Assembly (NCBI GenBank): GCA_002372015.1
Contig: DFIA01000053.1
Span: 1-24,931 of the forward strand
Direction of reading: 5' to 3'
Length of the DNA stretch: 24,931 nt
From: Bacteroidales bacterium UBA3709
GTDB lineage: Bacteria; Bacteroidota; Bacteroidia; Bacteroidales; UBA932
The notes under the pieces are model-generated. The model saw only the letters and a program-made list of their open reading frames with translations. It was not told the origin of the DNA and searched no databases. Of the stretch, positions 1-8,453 are shown piece by piece (position 1 is the first letter of the stretch; each line of letters opens with the position of its first letter). Made by a program: the position numbers and the translations under genes.

Positions 1-908
1 CTATGTATTGCCGCCACTGCACCCGCAGAAGATTTGCAGGTCAGAAGGATGCTGCTACATCGATGGACAATGTAGAGAAGGCTATAGAATACATAAAGAA
101 TACTCCTCAGGTTAGAGATGTATTGCTTTCTGGAGGAGATGCTCTTATGGTAACAGACGATAGGCTTGAGTATATAATTAAAAAGCTCCGAGCTATAAAG
201 CATGTTGAGATTATCAGAATCGGAACACGCACTCCTGTTGTTTGTCCGCAGAGAATAACCCCGGAACTTTGTAATATGCTGAAGAAGTATCATCCGATAT
301 GGCTCAATACGCACTTCAATCACCCGCAAGAGGTAACGGCAGAGAGTGCGGCTGCATGTGCAAGGCTTGCAGATGCAGGTGTTCCACTCGGAAATCAGTC
401 TGTATTGCTCAGAGGAGTAAATGATTGCGTAAATGTAATGAAGAAGCTCGTTCACGAGTTGGTTAAAATGAGAGTTAGACCATATTACATTTATCAATGC
501 GATTTGTCGCTGGGTCTGGAGCACTTCCGTACCCCTGTTTCTAAGGGCATAGAGATAATAGAGGGTCTTAGAGGACATACAAGCGGGTATGCGGTACCTA
601 CATTTGTAGTGGATGCTCCCGGCGGAGGCGGAAAGACTCCTGTTATGCCTAATTATATTATTTCTCAGGCTCCTGGAAAGGTGGTGCTCAGAAATTATGA
701 AGGTGTTATTACTACTTACTCAGAACCAGACGACTATAAGCAGGAAAAGTGTAATTGCAAGTATTGCAAACAGAACAAAGAAAATGAGGGTGTGGTAGCA
801 CTGCTCCAAGGTCATCAGATGACTATTCAGCCGGCTCATCTTGCAAGAGAAGACAGAGCTGTAAAGTATCGCTCTAAACTTAGCAAAAAGGGTTCTAAGA
901 AAAAGTAA
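1..908 (+). CDS. kamA: Lysine 2,3-aminomutase KamA, 5'-truncated by window edge
   Basis: Radical SAM/PLP enzyme converting L-lysine to L-beta-lysine, the first step of lysine fermentation. Only the last 302 or so codons are present. The window opens inside the CxxxCxxC iron-sulfur motif: the final two Cys are residues 3 and 6 of the visible part, in MYCRHCTRRR, and bases 1-2 fit the end of the preceding Ser codon of CSMYC. Counted from the ATG at base 3, Asp167 (QCDLS) and Asp204 match the substrate carboxylate/amine-binding pair of the clostridial enzyme. Lys211 in PGGGGK is the PLP lysine. Cys142 and the C-terminal CNCKYC (250-255) match the zinc ligands. Spacings between these residues fit the known enzyme closely, so the domain is intact and likely active. 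The stop lies 12 bp before kamB. The ATG at base 3 is internal, not a start. Confidence 0.96.
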   Translation, partial: MYCRHCTRRRFAGQKDAATSMDNVEKAIEYIKNTPQVRDVLLSGGDALMVTDDRLEYIIKKLRAIKHVEIIRIGTRTPVVCPQRITPELCNMLKKYHPIWLNTHFNHPQEVTAESAAACARLADAGVPLGNQSVLLRGVNDCVNVMKKLVHELVKMRVRPYYIYQCDLSLGLEHFRTPVSKGIEIIEGLRGHTSGYAVPTFVVDAPGGGGKTPVMPNYIISQAPGKVVLRNYEGVITTYSEPDDYKQEKCNCKYCKQNKENEGVVALLQGHQMTIQPAHLAREDRAVKYRSKLSKKGSKKK

Positions 909-920
909 CAACCTGCACAC

Positions 921-1937
921 ATGTCTTTTATTACTGAAATACAGACATTCAAAAGCCTGTCTATAGTTGGGCTTGAGAAGAACACTGGAAAGACTGTGTG
1001 TTTGAATTATATCCTGAAAAGGTTGCCGCTGCAGTTCAGTGTAGCGGTAACCTCCATCGGGATAGACGGAGAGAGTAAAGATCAGGTTACCGGAACTTTC
1101 AAACCCGAGATAATACTTAGAGAGGGTACCATATTTTCTACATCTGAGTCTTACTATATGCGTAGGCAGCTTCTTAGCGAATTGTTAGAAATAACAGACG
1201 AACGAAGCTCGTTGGGAAGAATAGTTACAGCTAAAGTATTGAGACAGGGCAAGGTGCTGCTTAGCGGTCCTTCATCTTCGCAAGCTTTGGCAAGGTGGAT
1301 AGATAACGTGAGTAAGTATGGAGCAAAGCTCACGATAGTAGATGGGGCTCTTTCCAGACTGAGCAGCGCATCTCCGGTAATTAGTGAAAGTCTGATACTT
1401 ACTACTGGTGCAGCGTATTCGGCAGATATGGCTACACTCGTTCGGAGAACAAAGTTTATAGTGGAATTAGTGCGTTTGGATAAGGCTTGTGAAAAGGTTT
1501 GCACAGCATTTTATGAAAAAGAGAAAGGAGTGTGGGGGTTAGATTTAGATGGGAATATTATTGATTTTCAGATAGAATCCTCTCTTACCATAGATAAAAT
1601 AAAAGAAGACCTAACAGAAAGAACGGTTGCTGTTTTTATAGCAGGGGCCTTAACAGACAGATTTTTAGAGTTTATCTGCAATTCAAAAAGAGTAGGTGAG
1701 ATAGAGATTGTGGTGGGAGATTTTACAAAAATATTTGTTTCGGAAGAGCTATACAGGGTTTTTCGGAAAAAAGGCGGGAGACTCAGTGTTCTACGAACAA
1801 GCAAACTCATAGCAGTTTGTGTAAATCCAACGAGCCCCAGAGGTATTGTGCTCGATTCGGATATTTTATGCAAGAAAATGCACGAGGCTATTAAAGTGCC
1901 TGTATATGACATAGTTAAAAATGTAGATAGTGTTTGA
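921..1937 (+). CDS. kamB: KamB, presumed lysine 5,6-aminomutase reactivase subunit
   Basis: A 338-residue protein recognised mainly by position between kamA and kamC, matching kamB of fusobacterial and Bacteroidales lysine-fermentation clusters. Near the N terminus is a nucleotide-binding P-loop, GLEKNTGKT (residues 17-25). Its spacing of five residues between the first Gly and GKT is like the dethiobiotin-synthetase type, not the classic GxxxxGKT. No signal peptide or membrane segment is visible, so it should be cytosolic. Family annotation treats KamB with KamC as a reactivating factor for the B12-dependent lysine 5,6-aminomutase, which loses its cofactor during turnover. The sequence alone shows only an NTP-binding protein. 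Its stop (TGA) shares one base with the kamC ATG (TGATG), so the two are probably translationally coupled. Confidence 0.8.
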   Translation: MSFITEIQTFKSLSIVGLEKNTGKTVCLNYILKRLPLQFSVAVTSIGIDGESKDQVTGTFKPEIILREGTIFSTSESYYMRRQLLSELLEITDERSSLGRIVTAKVLRQGKVLLSGPSSSQALARWIDNVSKYGAKLTIVDGALSRLSSASPVISESLILTTGAAYSADMATLVRRTKFIVELVRLDKACEKVCTAFYEKEKGVWGLDLDGNIIDFQIESSLTIDKIKEDLTERTVAVFIAGALTDRFLEFICNSKRVGEIEIVVGDFTKIFVSEELYRVFRKKGGRLSVLRTSKLIAVCVNPTSPRGIVLDSDILCKKMHEAIKVPVYDIVKNVDSV

Positions 1938-3331
1938 TGTTATTTAGAGAAATACTCGACATACCTTGCGGAATTAGATTTATGCTGGAGAACCTGAATT
2001 TACAGTCGTCTTACAGCAGAAATCTGTTGCTACATTCTCCAATGATGGTTGTAAAGGAGGATATTGAGAGAACTTACTCCATATTATCTTCTTGTTACAG
2101 CAGGCTGTATTCGGATGGAGGAGCCAATACTTCATCATCTTTAGCAGCACTCAAACATCGGCTTATGGGCCTCAGAGATATTACTGGAACCTTAGGACGA
2201 CTTCAAAGAGGGGTGATATTAGATGATGTTGATTTATTTGAAATCAAATATACTGCTATACTTGCCGGTTATGTAAGGGAGGCTGTTTACAACATGGAGT
2301 TGGAAGGAGTAGATATTCCAGACTTAGGGAAAGTTATATCCGTTTTAGACCCCGATGGAATGTTGATAGAGAGTTTTTATGTGTACGACTCGTATTCCAA
2401 GGAACTTGGGAGGATAAGAGCAGATATAAGAGGGCTGCAGGGCTTATCAAATCCAACAGGTATAACTCAAGACCGCTTGTTGGAACTATTGGAAAAAGAG
2501 CGGCTTTTAGAAAGGGATATAAGAGAAAATCTCTCTGCCATACTAAAGAATCATATTACTGAAATAAAGGCGGCTATGGATGCCATGGGCTATTTAGATT
2601 TGCTTTTAGCCAAGTGTTTGCAAATAAAAACAATAGGGCTTTGTATTCCGGCCGTATCAGGAGATTCTACAACTCAATACAGGGGAATGTTCCATCCTTA
2701 TGTGGTACACTTGTATGAAAAAGAGAATACTACAGCCACACATAAGAAAACTTTTCAGCCGATTGATATAAAGTTTGGTATAGAAAGCCTCTCTATCATC
2801 GGTGCCAATATGGGAGGAAAGAGTGTGGTGCTAAAAATGACAGCCCTGAATCAGCTATTGTTCCAATTTGGCTTTGGTGTAGCTGCTCAAAATGCAGTTA
2901 TTGATATAAAGGAAGAAATAAGGCTTTGTATAGGCGATGATCAGGATTTACATTCCGGTTTATCTTCTTTTGCAGGCGAGGTTAAGGCCATAGACGATGT
3001 TATTAAAAGGATAAATGTGGGTGAAAAGATGCTTGCACTCATAGATGAACCTGCAAGAACTACTAATCCTATAGAAGGTACTGCACTTGTAACAGCCCTC
3101 TTAGATATTCTGAGAGGTAAAAACTTGTCTTTGCTGTTAACAACTCACTACAATATATCAGGCGACTTCTTTCGCAGGCTTAGGGTTAGAGGGCTTGTGG
3201 ACGGCAAGATGGATTACACGCTTGTAGAAACTACTGAGGGCGAAATACCGCAAGAAGCTATAAATGTGGCCCGTAGTCTTGGGGTAGATGAACTTTGGCT
3301 AACCAAAGCAGAACAGATACTTAAAACTTAA
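1937..3331 (+). CDS. kamC: KamC, MutS-like ATPase, presumed lysine 5,6-aminomutase reactivase
   Basis: A 464-residue cytosolic protein with a MutS-type ABC ATPase at its C-terminal end: Walker A GANMGGKS (289-296), a signature-like SSFAGE (343-348), Walker B MLALIDE (365-371) and a switch His in TTHYN (404). The N-terminal 280 residues are largely helical and resemble the lever/core part of MutS proteins. Mismatch-recognition domains of full-length MutS are absent. Its place between kamB and kamD marks it as KamC, which family annotation calls the reactivase ATPase of the B12-dependent lysine 5,6-aminomutase. I start it at ATG 1937, which overlaps the kamB stop by one base. A TTG three bases upstream would add one residue and is less likely. 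A role in DNA repair is not supported by the context. Confidence 0.85.
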   Translation: MLFREILDIPCGIRFMLENLNLQSSYSRNLLLHSPMMVVKEDIERTYSILSSCYSRLYSDGGANTSSSLAALKHRLMGLRDITGTLGRLQRGVILDDVDLFEIKYTAILAGYVREAVYNMELEGVDIPDLGKVISVLDPDGMLIESFYVYDSYSKELGRIRADIRGLQGLSNPTGITQDRLLELLEKERLLERDIRENLSAILKNHITEIKAAMDAMGYLDLLLAKCLQIKTIGLCIPAVSGDSTTQYRGMFHPYVVHLYEKENTTATHKKTFQPIDIKFGIESLSIIGANMGGKSVVLKMTALNQLLFQFGFGVAAQNAVIDIKEEIRLCIGDDQDLHSGLSSFAGEVKAIDDVIKRINVGEKMLALIDEPARTTNPIEGTALVTALLDILRGKNLSLLLTTHYNISGDFFRRLRVRGLVDGKMDYTLVETTEGEIPQEAINVARSLGVDELWLTKAEQILKT

Positions 3332-3362
3332 TAATAAATACTTCACAATAAACAGACTTAAT

Positions 3363-4922
3363 ATGCAGAGTAAAGTAGGTTTAGATTTTGAAAAAGTGCG
3401 TCTCGCAAAATCTTTGGCAGAGAAAGTTGCGGTTGAGGTGCAGGCTTTTGTGGAGCGTTATACTACAGTAGCAACGGAGAGAACTATTGCTCGCGCCTTA
3501 GGCATAGACGGCATAGACGAAAGCAACGTTCCGCTTCCTAATGTTATTGTAGATTTGCTCAAGGAGAAAGGGGTGCTCTCACAAGGCGTTATGTTTTACA
3601 TTGCAAATGCAATGTTAAGTACCGGACTTTCTCCACAGCAGATAGCAGAGAAGGTGGCTAAGGAGGGTTTTGATATTACAAAAGAGGCTAAGGTTACAAA
3701 TTCGGTACAACTCGAAGCCGCTGTTAAACCAGTGATAGATGCTACAATAGAAAGAATACGTACAAGGAGATTGCGTAGAGAAAAATATGTGGCTGAATAT
3801 GGTGAAGACCGTGCTCGCCCGTACATATATGTTATTGTAGCAACAGGAAATATTTACGAAGATGTAATTCAGGCACAAGCTGCAGCCAGACAGGGAGCAG
3901 ATATTATAGCAGTTATACGAACAACAGGCCAAAGCCTTTTAGACTATGTGCCTTATGGTGCTACTACAGAGGGATTTGGAGGAACTTTTGCAACACAGGA
4001 GAATTTTCGCATTATGCGTAAAGCCTTGGATGAGGTTGGAGAAGAACTTCACAGATATATTCGTCTTTGCAACTACTGTTCAGGGCTTTGTATGCCGGAG
4101 ATTGCAATTATGGGGGCATTGGAAGGATTGGATGTTATGCTTAACGATGCTCTTTACGGTATCTTGTTCCGCGATATAAATATGCAGCGTACCCTGATAG
4201 ACCAATATTTTTCCAGAATAATAAATGGCTTTGCAGGTGTGATAATAAATACTGGAGAGGATAACTACCTTACAACTGCAGATGCTATAGAAGCAGCTCA
4301 TACTGTATTGGCTTCGGATCTCATAAATGAGCAATTGGCGTTATTTGCAGGATTGCCGGAAGAACAGATGGGGCTTGGGCACGCATTTGAAATGGATCCT
4401 ATGCATAAAAATGGCTTCTTGTTAGAACTTGCTCAGGCTCAGATGACAAGAGAAATATTTCCAAAGGCGCCTCTTAAATATATGCCACCTACAAAGTTTA
4501 TGACAGGCAATATTTTTAGAGGCCACATACAGGATGCGTTGTTCAATATCATAGGTATATGGACACATCAGGGTCTCCAGCTGCTGGGCATGCCAACAGA
4601 GGCAATACACACTCCTTTTATGAGCGATCGTTTCCTTTCTATCGAGAATGCCAACTATATATTCAACAATATGCATGATATAGGAGAAGAGGTAGAGTTT
4701 AAGGAAGGAGGAATTATTAGAACCAGAGCTAAAGAGGTATTAGATAATGCCATATCTCTGTTAAAAGACATGACCAGCGAAGGCTTATTCAACACTTTAG
4801 AGCAAGGTAAATTTGGCGATGTAAAGAGGCCTAAGAATGGAGGGAAGGGGCTTGATGGAGTTACCGAAAAGGGTGCTAACTATATGAATCCGTTTATAGA
4901 ATTGATGAAAGGGAGGAAATAA
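3363..4922 (+). CDS. kamD: Lysine 5,6-aminomutase alpha subunit KamD
   Basis: Large subunit (519 residues, the normal family length) of the adenosylcobalamin- and PLP-dependent aminomutase that moves the terminal amino group of beta-lysine (or D-lysine) from C6 to C5, giving 3,5-diaminohexanoate. The TIM-barrel part is clear from about residue 155, starting with YVIVATGNIYED. It includes the conserved RTTGQS segment (186-191), which lies in the cofactor pocket of the clostridial enzyme, then CNYCSG, LNDALYGILFRDIN, and later the GHAFEMDP and PPTKFMTGN blocks. No signal peptide is present. It sits 31 bp after kamC and only 2 bp before kamE, as expected for two subunits of one complex made in equal amounts. 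The whole block reads as one transcription unit from kamA onward. Confidence 0.96.
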   Translation: MQSKVGLDFEKVRLAKSLAEKVAVEVQAFVERYTTVATERTIARALGIDGIDESNVPLPNVIVDLLKEKGVLSQGVMFYIANAMLSTGLSPQQIAEKVAKEGFDITKEAKVTNSVQLEAAVKPVIDATIERIRTRRLRREKYVAEYGEDRARPYIYVIVATGNIYEDVIQAQAAARQGADIIAVIRTTGQSLLDYVPYGATTEGFGGTFATQENFRIMRKALDEVGEELHRYIRLCNYCSGLCMPEIAIMGALEGLDVMLNDALYGILFRDINMQRTLIDQYFSRIINGFAGVIINTGEDNYLTTADAIEAAHTVLASDLINEQLALFAGLPEEQMGLGHAFEMDPMHKNGFLLELAQAQMTREIFPKAPLKYMPPTKFMTGNIFRGHIQDALFNIIGIWTHQGLQLLGMPTEAIHTPFMSDRFLSIENANYIFNNMHDIGEEVEFKEGGIIRTRAKEVLDNAISLLKDMTSEGLFNTLEQGKFGDVKRPKNGGKGLDGVTEKGANYMNPFIELMKGRK

Positions 4923-4924
4923 TT

Positions 4925-5713
4925 ATGAGTGAAGGCTTATATTCAATGGAGGCTAAGAATTATGATAAAACTCTTGACCTTAAAAAAGTAAAACCGTACG
5001 GCGATACTATGAATGACGGAAAGGTACAACTTAGCTTTACCCTTCCGGTGCCTGCCGGCCCAGAGGCAGTTGAGGCAGCAAAGCAACTTTTGAAAAAAAT
5101 GGGTTTTGAGAATCCTTTGGTGGTGTTCTCTCAAGAGCTCACACCAGGATTTACATTTTTCAATTGCTATGGTAGCTCTACATTAACAGTAAACTACTCA
5201 GATATTTATGTACCTAAGGTAGAAACTAAGGTAATGAGCATGGAGGCTTGTGATGAATTTATCAGCGAGAATATAGGTAGGCCGCTGGTAGTGGTGGGAG
5301 CAAGTACCGGAACAGATGCTCATACTGTAGGTATTGATGCCATAATGAATATGAAAGGTTATGCCGGGCATTACGGCCTTGAAAGATACCGAATGATAGA
5401 AGCTTATAACCTTGGAAGCCAGGTGCCTAATGAGGAATTTCTTGCAAAGGCCATAGAACTGAAGGCAGATGCACTGCTTGTGAGCCAAACGGTAACTCAG
5501 AAAGATGTACATATCCAGAATCTTACCAACTTGATAGAGTTAATGGATGCCGAGGGTTTGAGAGATCAAATGATAGTTGTATGTGGCGGAGCACGTATAA
5601 GTCATGAGCTTGCAAAAGAGTTAGGCTACGATGCCGGCTTTGGCTCAAACACATACGCAGATGATGTGGCAAGTTTTATAGCCGAAGAATTTGTTAAAAG
5701 AAATAAAAAATAA
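4925..5713 (+). CDS. kamE: Lysine 5,6-aminomutase beta subunit KamE (B12/PLP-binding)
   Basis: Small subunit (262 residues) that carries cobalamin and holds PLP through a Schiff base. The base-off/His-on B12 motif DxHxxG appears as DAHTVG at 131-136, with His133 as the expected cobalt ligand. Lys144 (NMKGYAG) has the same number as the PLP-binding lysine of the Acetoanaerobium sticklandii enzyme. The Rossmann-like B12 domain continues to the C terminus, with VVCGGARISHELAKELG (573-base offset region, residues about 218-234) near the end. A Shine-Dalgarno-like GGGAGGAAA overlaps the kamD 3' end just upstream of the ATG. Both key residues are intact, so the enzyme should be active provided the cell can obtain cobalamin; no B12 riboswitch is visible before any gene in this block. 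Confidence 0.96.
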   Translation: MSEGLYSMEAKNYDKTLDLKKVKPYGDTMNDGKVQLSFTLPVPAGPEAVEAAKQLLKKMGFENPLVVFSQELTPGFTFFNCYGSSTLTVNYSDIYVPKVETKVMSMEACDEFISENIGRPLVVVGASTGTDAHTVGIDAIMNMKGYAGHYGLERYRMIEAYNLGSQVPNEEFLAKAIELKADALLVSQTVTQKDVHIQNLTNLIELMDAEGLRDQMIVVCGGARISHELAKELGYDAGFGSNTYADDVASFIAEEFVKRNKK

Positions 5714-5743
5714 CTAACATATTATTAATTAAATATCGGGATT

Positions 5744-6406
5744 ATGGATAAACAGCAAATTAGAGAGTTTATTGCTAAGCGTGCCGCCTTGGAAGTAAAG
5801 GATGGCGACGTGGTAAATCTGGGTATAGGGCTTCCTACCCTAATTCCTAATTACCTTCCGGAGGGAGTTTCTGTTACAATCCAGTCTGAGAACGGATGTC
5901 TTGGAATGGAGGCAGATCCAGCACTCTCTGGAGGCGAAAGAGACACTCACTGGATAGATGCTGGTGGCGGCTACATTTCTTATGAGGCCGGTGCTGCTTC
6001 TTTTGACTCAGCCACAAGTTTTGGAATGGTTAGAGGAGGACATATCAATGTAACTTTCCTCGGAGCACTTGAAGTTGATGAGAAAGGTAACCTTGCCAAC
6101 TGGATTATTCCTGGAAAGAAGGCTCCTGGGATGGGTGGTGCTATGGATCTTTTAGTAGGCGCCAATAAAGTTATACTCACAATGGAACATACCGCAAAGG
6201 GCGCTCCTAAAATTTTGAAACAGTGTCGCTTACCTCTTACTGCAGCCGGCCAGGTAAATATGATTATTACAGAAATGGGGGTTATGAATATTACACCGGA
6301 AGGAATAGTTTTAACGGAAATTAATCCGGAATTTACGGTAGAACAGATTCAGGCTGCTACAGAGGCTAAACTTATTGTTTCACCTAATTTGAAAAAAATT
6401 GCATAA
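5744..6406 (+). CDS. atoA: Butyrate/acetoacetate CoA-transferase, beta subunit
   Basis: A 220-residue class I CoA-transferase subunit B (AtoA/ScoB type). The active-site motif SEN-G is at 48-51, with Glu49 the expected nucleophile that forms the glutamyl-CoA thioester. The N-terminal VNLGIGLPTLIP and the GGAMDL and GVMNIT segments are typical. In lysine fermentation this enzyme moves CoA from butyryl-CoA to acetoacetate, releasing butyrate and making acetoacetyl-CoA. These enzymes need an alpha subunit (AtoD), normally the adjacent gene. Here the gene sits alone between kamE (30 bp upstream) and bcd (91 bp downstream), and no alpha subunit is in the window. The partner is likely encoded left of base 1, near the missing kdd/kce/kal genes. 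Exact substrate preference is inferred from context. Confidence 0.9.
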   Translation: MDKQQIREFIAKRAALEVKDGDVVNLGIGLPTLIPNYLPEGVSVTIQSENGCLGMEADPALSGGERDTHWIDAGGGYISYEAGAASFDSATSFGMVRGGHINVTFLGALEVDEKGNLANWIIPGKKAPGMGGAMDLLVGANKVILTMEHTAKGAPKILKQCRLPLTAAGQVNMIITEMGVMNITPEGIVLTEINPEFTVEQIQAATEAKLIVSPNLKKIA

Positions 6407-6413
6407 ATGCTTT

Positions 6414-6447
6414 TTTGATGAGCCAAACGAGCAAAACTTTATTTTTG
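6414..6447 (+). promoter_or_regulatory. Bacteroidetes-type promoter before bcd
   Basis: TTTG (6414-6417), then 22 bases, then TATTTTTG (6440-6447), matching the TTTG/TAnnTTTG form. It lies in the 91-bp gap between atoA and bcd, the longest gap in the catabolic block. It could start a bcd-etfB-etfA transcript independently of the upstream kam genes, with a start near 6452 and a leader of about 45 bases. Confidence 0.55.
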
Positions 6448-6448
6448 C

Positions 6449-6474
6449 TTTGCTATGGCAAAAAGTTGCATGAA
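6449..6474 (+). repeat. Leader motif copy 1 (upstream of bcd)
   Basis: Reads TTTGCTATGGC, then AAAAAGTTGCATGAA. The last 15 bases are identical to 10984-10998. Closely related copies lie at 10958-10981 and, on the opposite strand, at 16684-16707; each is 20-60 bases before a start codon. This copy begins just after the predicted -7 box, so it would be in the mRNA leader. Confidence 0.6.
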
Positions 6475-6497
6475 TATGACCATTTAAATTTTAAGAT

Positions 6498-7640
6498 ATG
6501 GATTTTGAACTTACTAAATCTCAGAAATTGTTTCAGCAGATGATACGGGAGTTTGCAGAAAAAGAGGTTAAACCCATTGCTGCTCAGGTAGATGAGGAAG
6601 AAAAATTTCCTGCTGACAATGTAAAGAAACTCGCAAAACTTGGAGTTTTAGGTATTCCTACACCAAAGGTTTACGGTGGTGCCGGTGGCGACCACGTAAT
6701 GTACACTGTTGCGGTAGAAGAATTGTCGAGAGTTTGTGCTACCACTGGTGTTATAGTTTCTGCACATACATCTCTTTGCGAGGATGCTATTCTTGATAAC
6801 GGTACAGAAGAACAGAAGCAAAAATATTTACCTAAGCTGGCCAGCGGAGAATGGATAGGGGCCTTTGGTCTTACCGAGCCTAATGCAGGTACAGATGCTT
6901 CTGCACAGCAGACGACAGCCGTTGCAGATGGAGATTACTATATACTTAACGGTACAAAGATATTTATTACCAATGCCGGCGAGGCCGATGTTTATGTGGT
7001 AGCCACAATGACAGACAAGTCTAAAGGTAATAAGGGTATCACAACATTTATAGTAGAGGCCACCACTCCCGGATTTACTATCGGTAAAAAGGAGCATAAG
7101 ATGGGAATCAGGGGCAGTGCTACATGCGAACTTATTTTTGAAAATTGCAGGGTGCATAAATCAAATATGTTAGGCTCGCTTGGCGGAGGTTTTGCTGTGG
7201 CAATGAAGACTCTCGATGGGGGCCGTATTGGTATAGCAGCCCAGGCTTTGGGTATAGCACAGGGAGCTATGGATGAAACAGTAAAATACTGTAAAGAAAG
7301 AAAACAGTTTGGCAAATCTCTATCTCAATTCCAAAATACTCAATTCCAGTTGGCAGATCTTCAGACTAAAATAGAGGCTTCCAGATATTTAGTTAGGGCT
7401 GCAGCATGGAAGAAAGATCAGGGCATGCCTTTTAGTGCAGATGCTGCAATGGCAAAACTGTTTGCTGCTGAAACTGCCATGGAAATGACTACTAAGGCTG
7501 TTCAGTTCCACGGAGGATATGGTTATACAAGAGAATATCCGGTTGAAAGAATGATGCGCGATGCAAAAATCACCGAAATCTATGAAGGAACTTCGGAAGT
7601 TCAGCGAATGGTTATAGCCGGTAAATTGTTTAAGAAGTAA
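6498..7640 (+). CDS. bcd: Short-chain acyl-CoA (butyryl-CoA) dehydrogenase
   Basis: A 380-residue flavoprotein that reduces crotonyl-CoA to butyryl-CoA in this pathway. It shows the acyl-CoA dehydrogenase order: N-terminal helical domain, then the FAD/substrate region around FGLTEPNAGTDAS (about 121-133), GTKIFITNAG, the C-terminal helical domain with KERKQFGKSLSQFQ, HGGYGYTREYPVERMMRD, and the catalytic base Glu363 in EIYEGTSE. Length and end match butyryl-CoA dehydrogenases of butyrate-producing anaerobes. The genes etfB and etfA follow within 11 and 19 bp, so the electron partners are made from the same transcript. In such sets the enzyme usually works with a bifurcating ETF that uses NADH and also reduces ferredoxin. 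That is inferred from context and not proved by this sequence. Confidence 0.95.
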   Translation: MDFELTKSQKLFQQMIREFAEKEVKPIAAQVDEEEKFPADNVKKLAKLGVLGIPTPKVYGGAGGDHVMYTVAVEELSRVCATTGVIVSAHTSLCEDAILDNGTEEQKQKYLPKLASGEWIGAFGLTEPNAGTDASAQQTTAVADGDYYILNGTKIFITNAGEADVYVVATMTDKSKGNKGITTFIVEATTPGFTIGKKEHKMGIRGSATCELIFENCRVHKSNMLGSLGGGFAVAMKTLDGGRIGIAAQALGIAQGAMDETVKYCKERKQFGKSLSQFQNTQFQLADLQTKIEASRYLVRAAAWKKDQGMPFSADAAMAKLFAAETAMEMTTKAVQFHGGYGYTREYPVERMMRDAKITEIYEGTSEVQRMVIAGKLFKK

Positions 7641-7651
7641 AAGAAAAGATT

Positions 7652-8434
7652 ATGAATATAGTAGTTTGTGTAAAACAAGTGCCGGATACAACAGTTGTAA
7701 AAATTGATCCGGTAAAGAATACTCTGATACGAGAGGGGGTTCCTTCTATCATGAATCCAGATGATAAAGGTGGCTTAGAATTGGCTCTACAACTTAAAGA
7801 AAAATGCGGTGCAAATGTTACAGTAATAACAATGGGCCCACCTCAAGCCGACCTTGTATTAAGAGAAGCTTTTGCAATGGGTGCTGATAGGGCTATCCTG
7901 CTTACAGACAGAGCTTTTGCTGGAGCTGATACTTTGGCAACATCTAATGCTTTGGCAGGTGCTATGAAGGTTATTCCTTACGATTTAATCATAACCGGTA
8001 GGCAGGCTATAGATGGAGATACTGCTCAGGTAGGACCGGAAATGGCAGAACATTTAGATCTCCCACAAGTATCGTATGTAGTTGACTGCGAGTATAAAGG
8101 TGATAACGCCTATAGAGTGAAGAAAGAAACAGAGGATGGTTATGAGATACTTGATGTAGAAGGCCCTGCTGTATTTACAGTATTGGCATCTGGATATAAA
8201 GCCCGTTATATGAATGTAGGAGGTATTGTAGATGCCTTTGAGCGCGAAGTTGAAATATGGCCGGCTTCAAAACTTGACATAGACTCGGCTAAGTTAGGTC
8301 TTAAAGGTTCACCAACCAAAGTAAAGCAAGCTTTCCCTAAGCAGACAAAAGCTGCAGGTCAGGTTTATGAGGTAGATGCTGAGCAGGCTGTTGATGTAAT
8401 CATCTCTAAGATGAGGGAGAAATTTATAATTTAA
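7652..8434 (+). CDS. etfB: Electron transfer flavoprotein beta subunit
   Basis: A 260-residue EtfB. N-terminal MNIVVCVKQVPDTT, MNPDDKGGLELAL (34-46), the DRAFAGADTLATS segment (86-98) and GRQAIDGDTAQVGPEMAEHL (116-135) are the conserved nucleotide-binding parts of the family. The last two segments are of the type seen in clostridial Bcd-associated ETFs, where the beta subunit holds FAD (not AMP) and supports electron bifurcation. I judge a bifurcating type likely, but that assignment needs a residue-level comparison. It acts in the cytosol with EtfA and Bcd. It starts 11 bp after bcd and is followed by etfA after 19 bp. Confidence 0.95.
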   Translation: MNIVVCVKQVPDTTVVKIDPVKNTLIREGVPSIMNPDDKGGLELALQLKEKCGANVTVITMGPPQADLVLREAFAMGADRAILLTDRAFAGADTLATSNALAGAMKVIPYDLIITGRQAIDGDTAQVGPEMAEHLDLPQVSYVVDCEYKGDNAYRVKKETEDGYEILDVEGPAVFTVLASGYKARYMNVGGIVDAFEREVEIWPASKLDIDSAKLGLKGSPTKVKQAFPKQTKAAGQVYEVDAEQAVDVIISKMREKFII

Positions 8435-8453
8435 TTGCCTAATACTGAAAGAT

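Noticed and set aside
1934..1936. TTG as the kamC start
   Set aside because: The ATG at 1937 gives the standard TGATG overlap; TTG would add only one residue.
1937..3331. MutS-type ATPase, possibly a DNA mismatch-repair protein
   Set aside because: It lacks the mismatch-recognition domains and is embedded and translationally coupled within the lysine aminomutase genes; KamC fits better.
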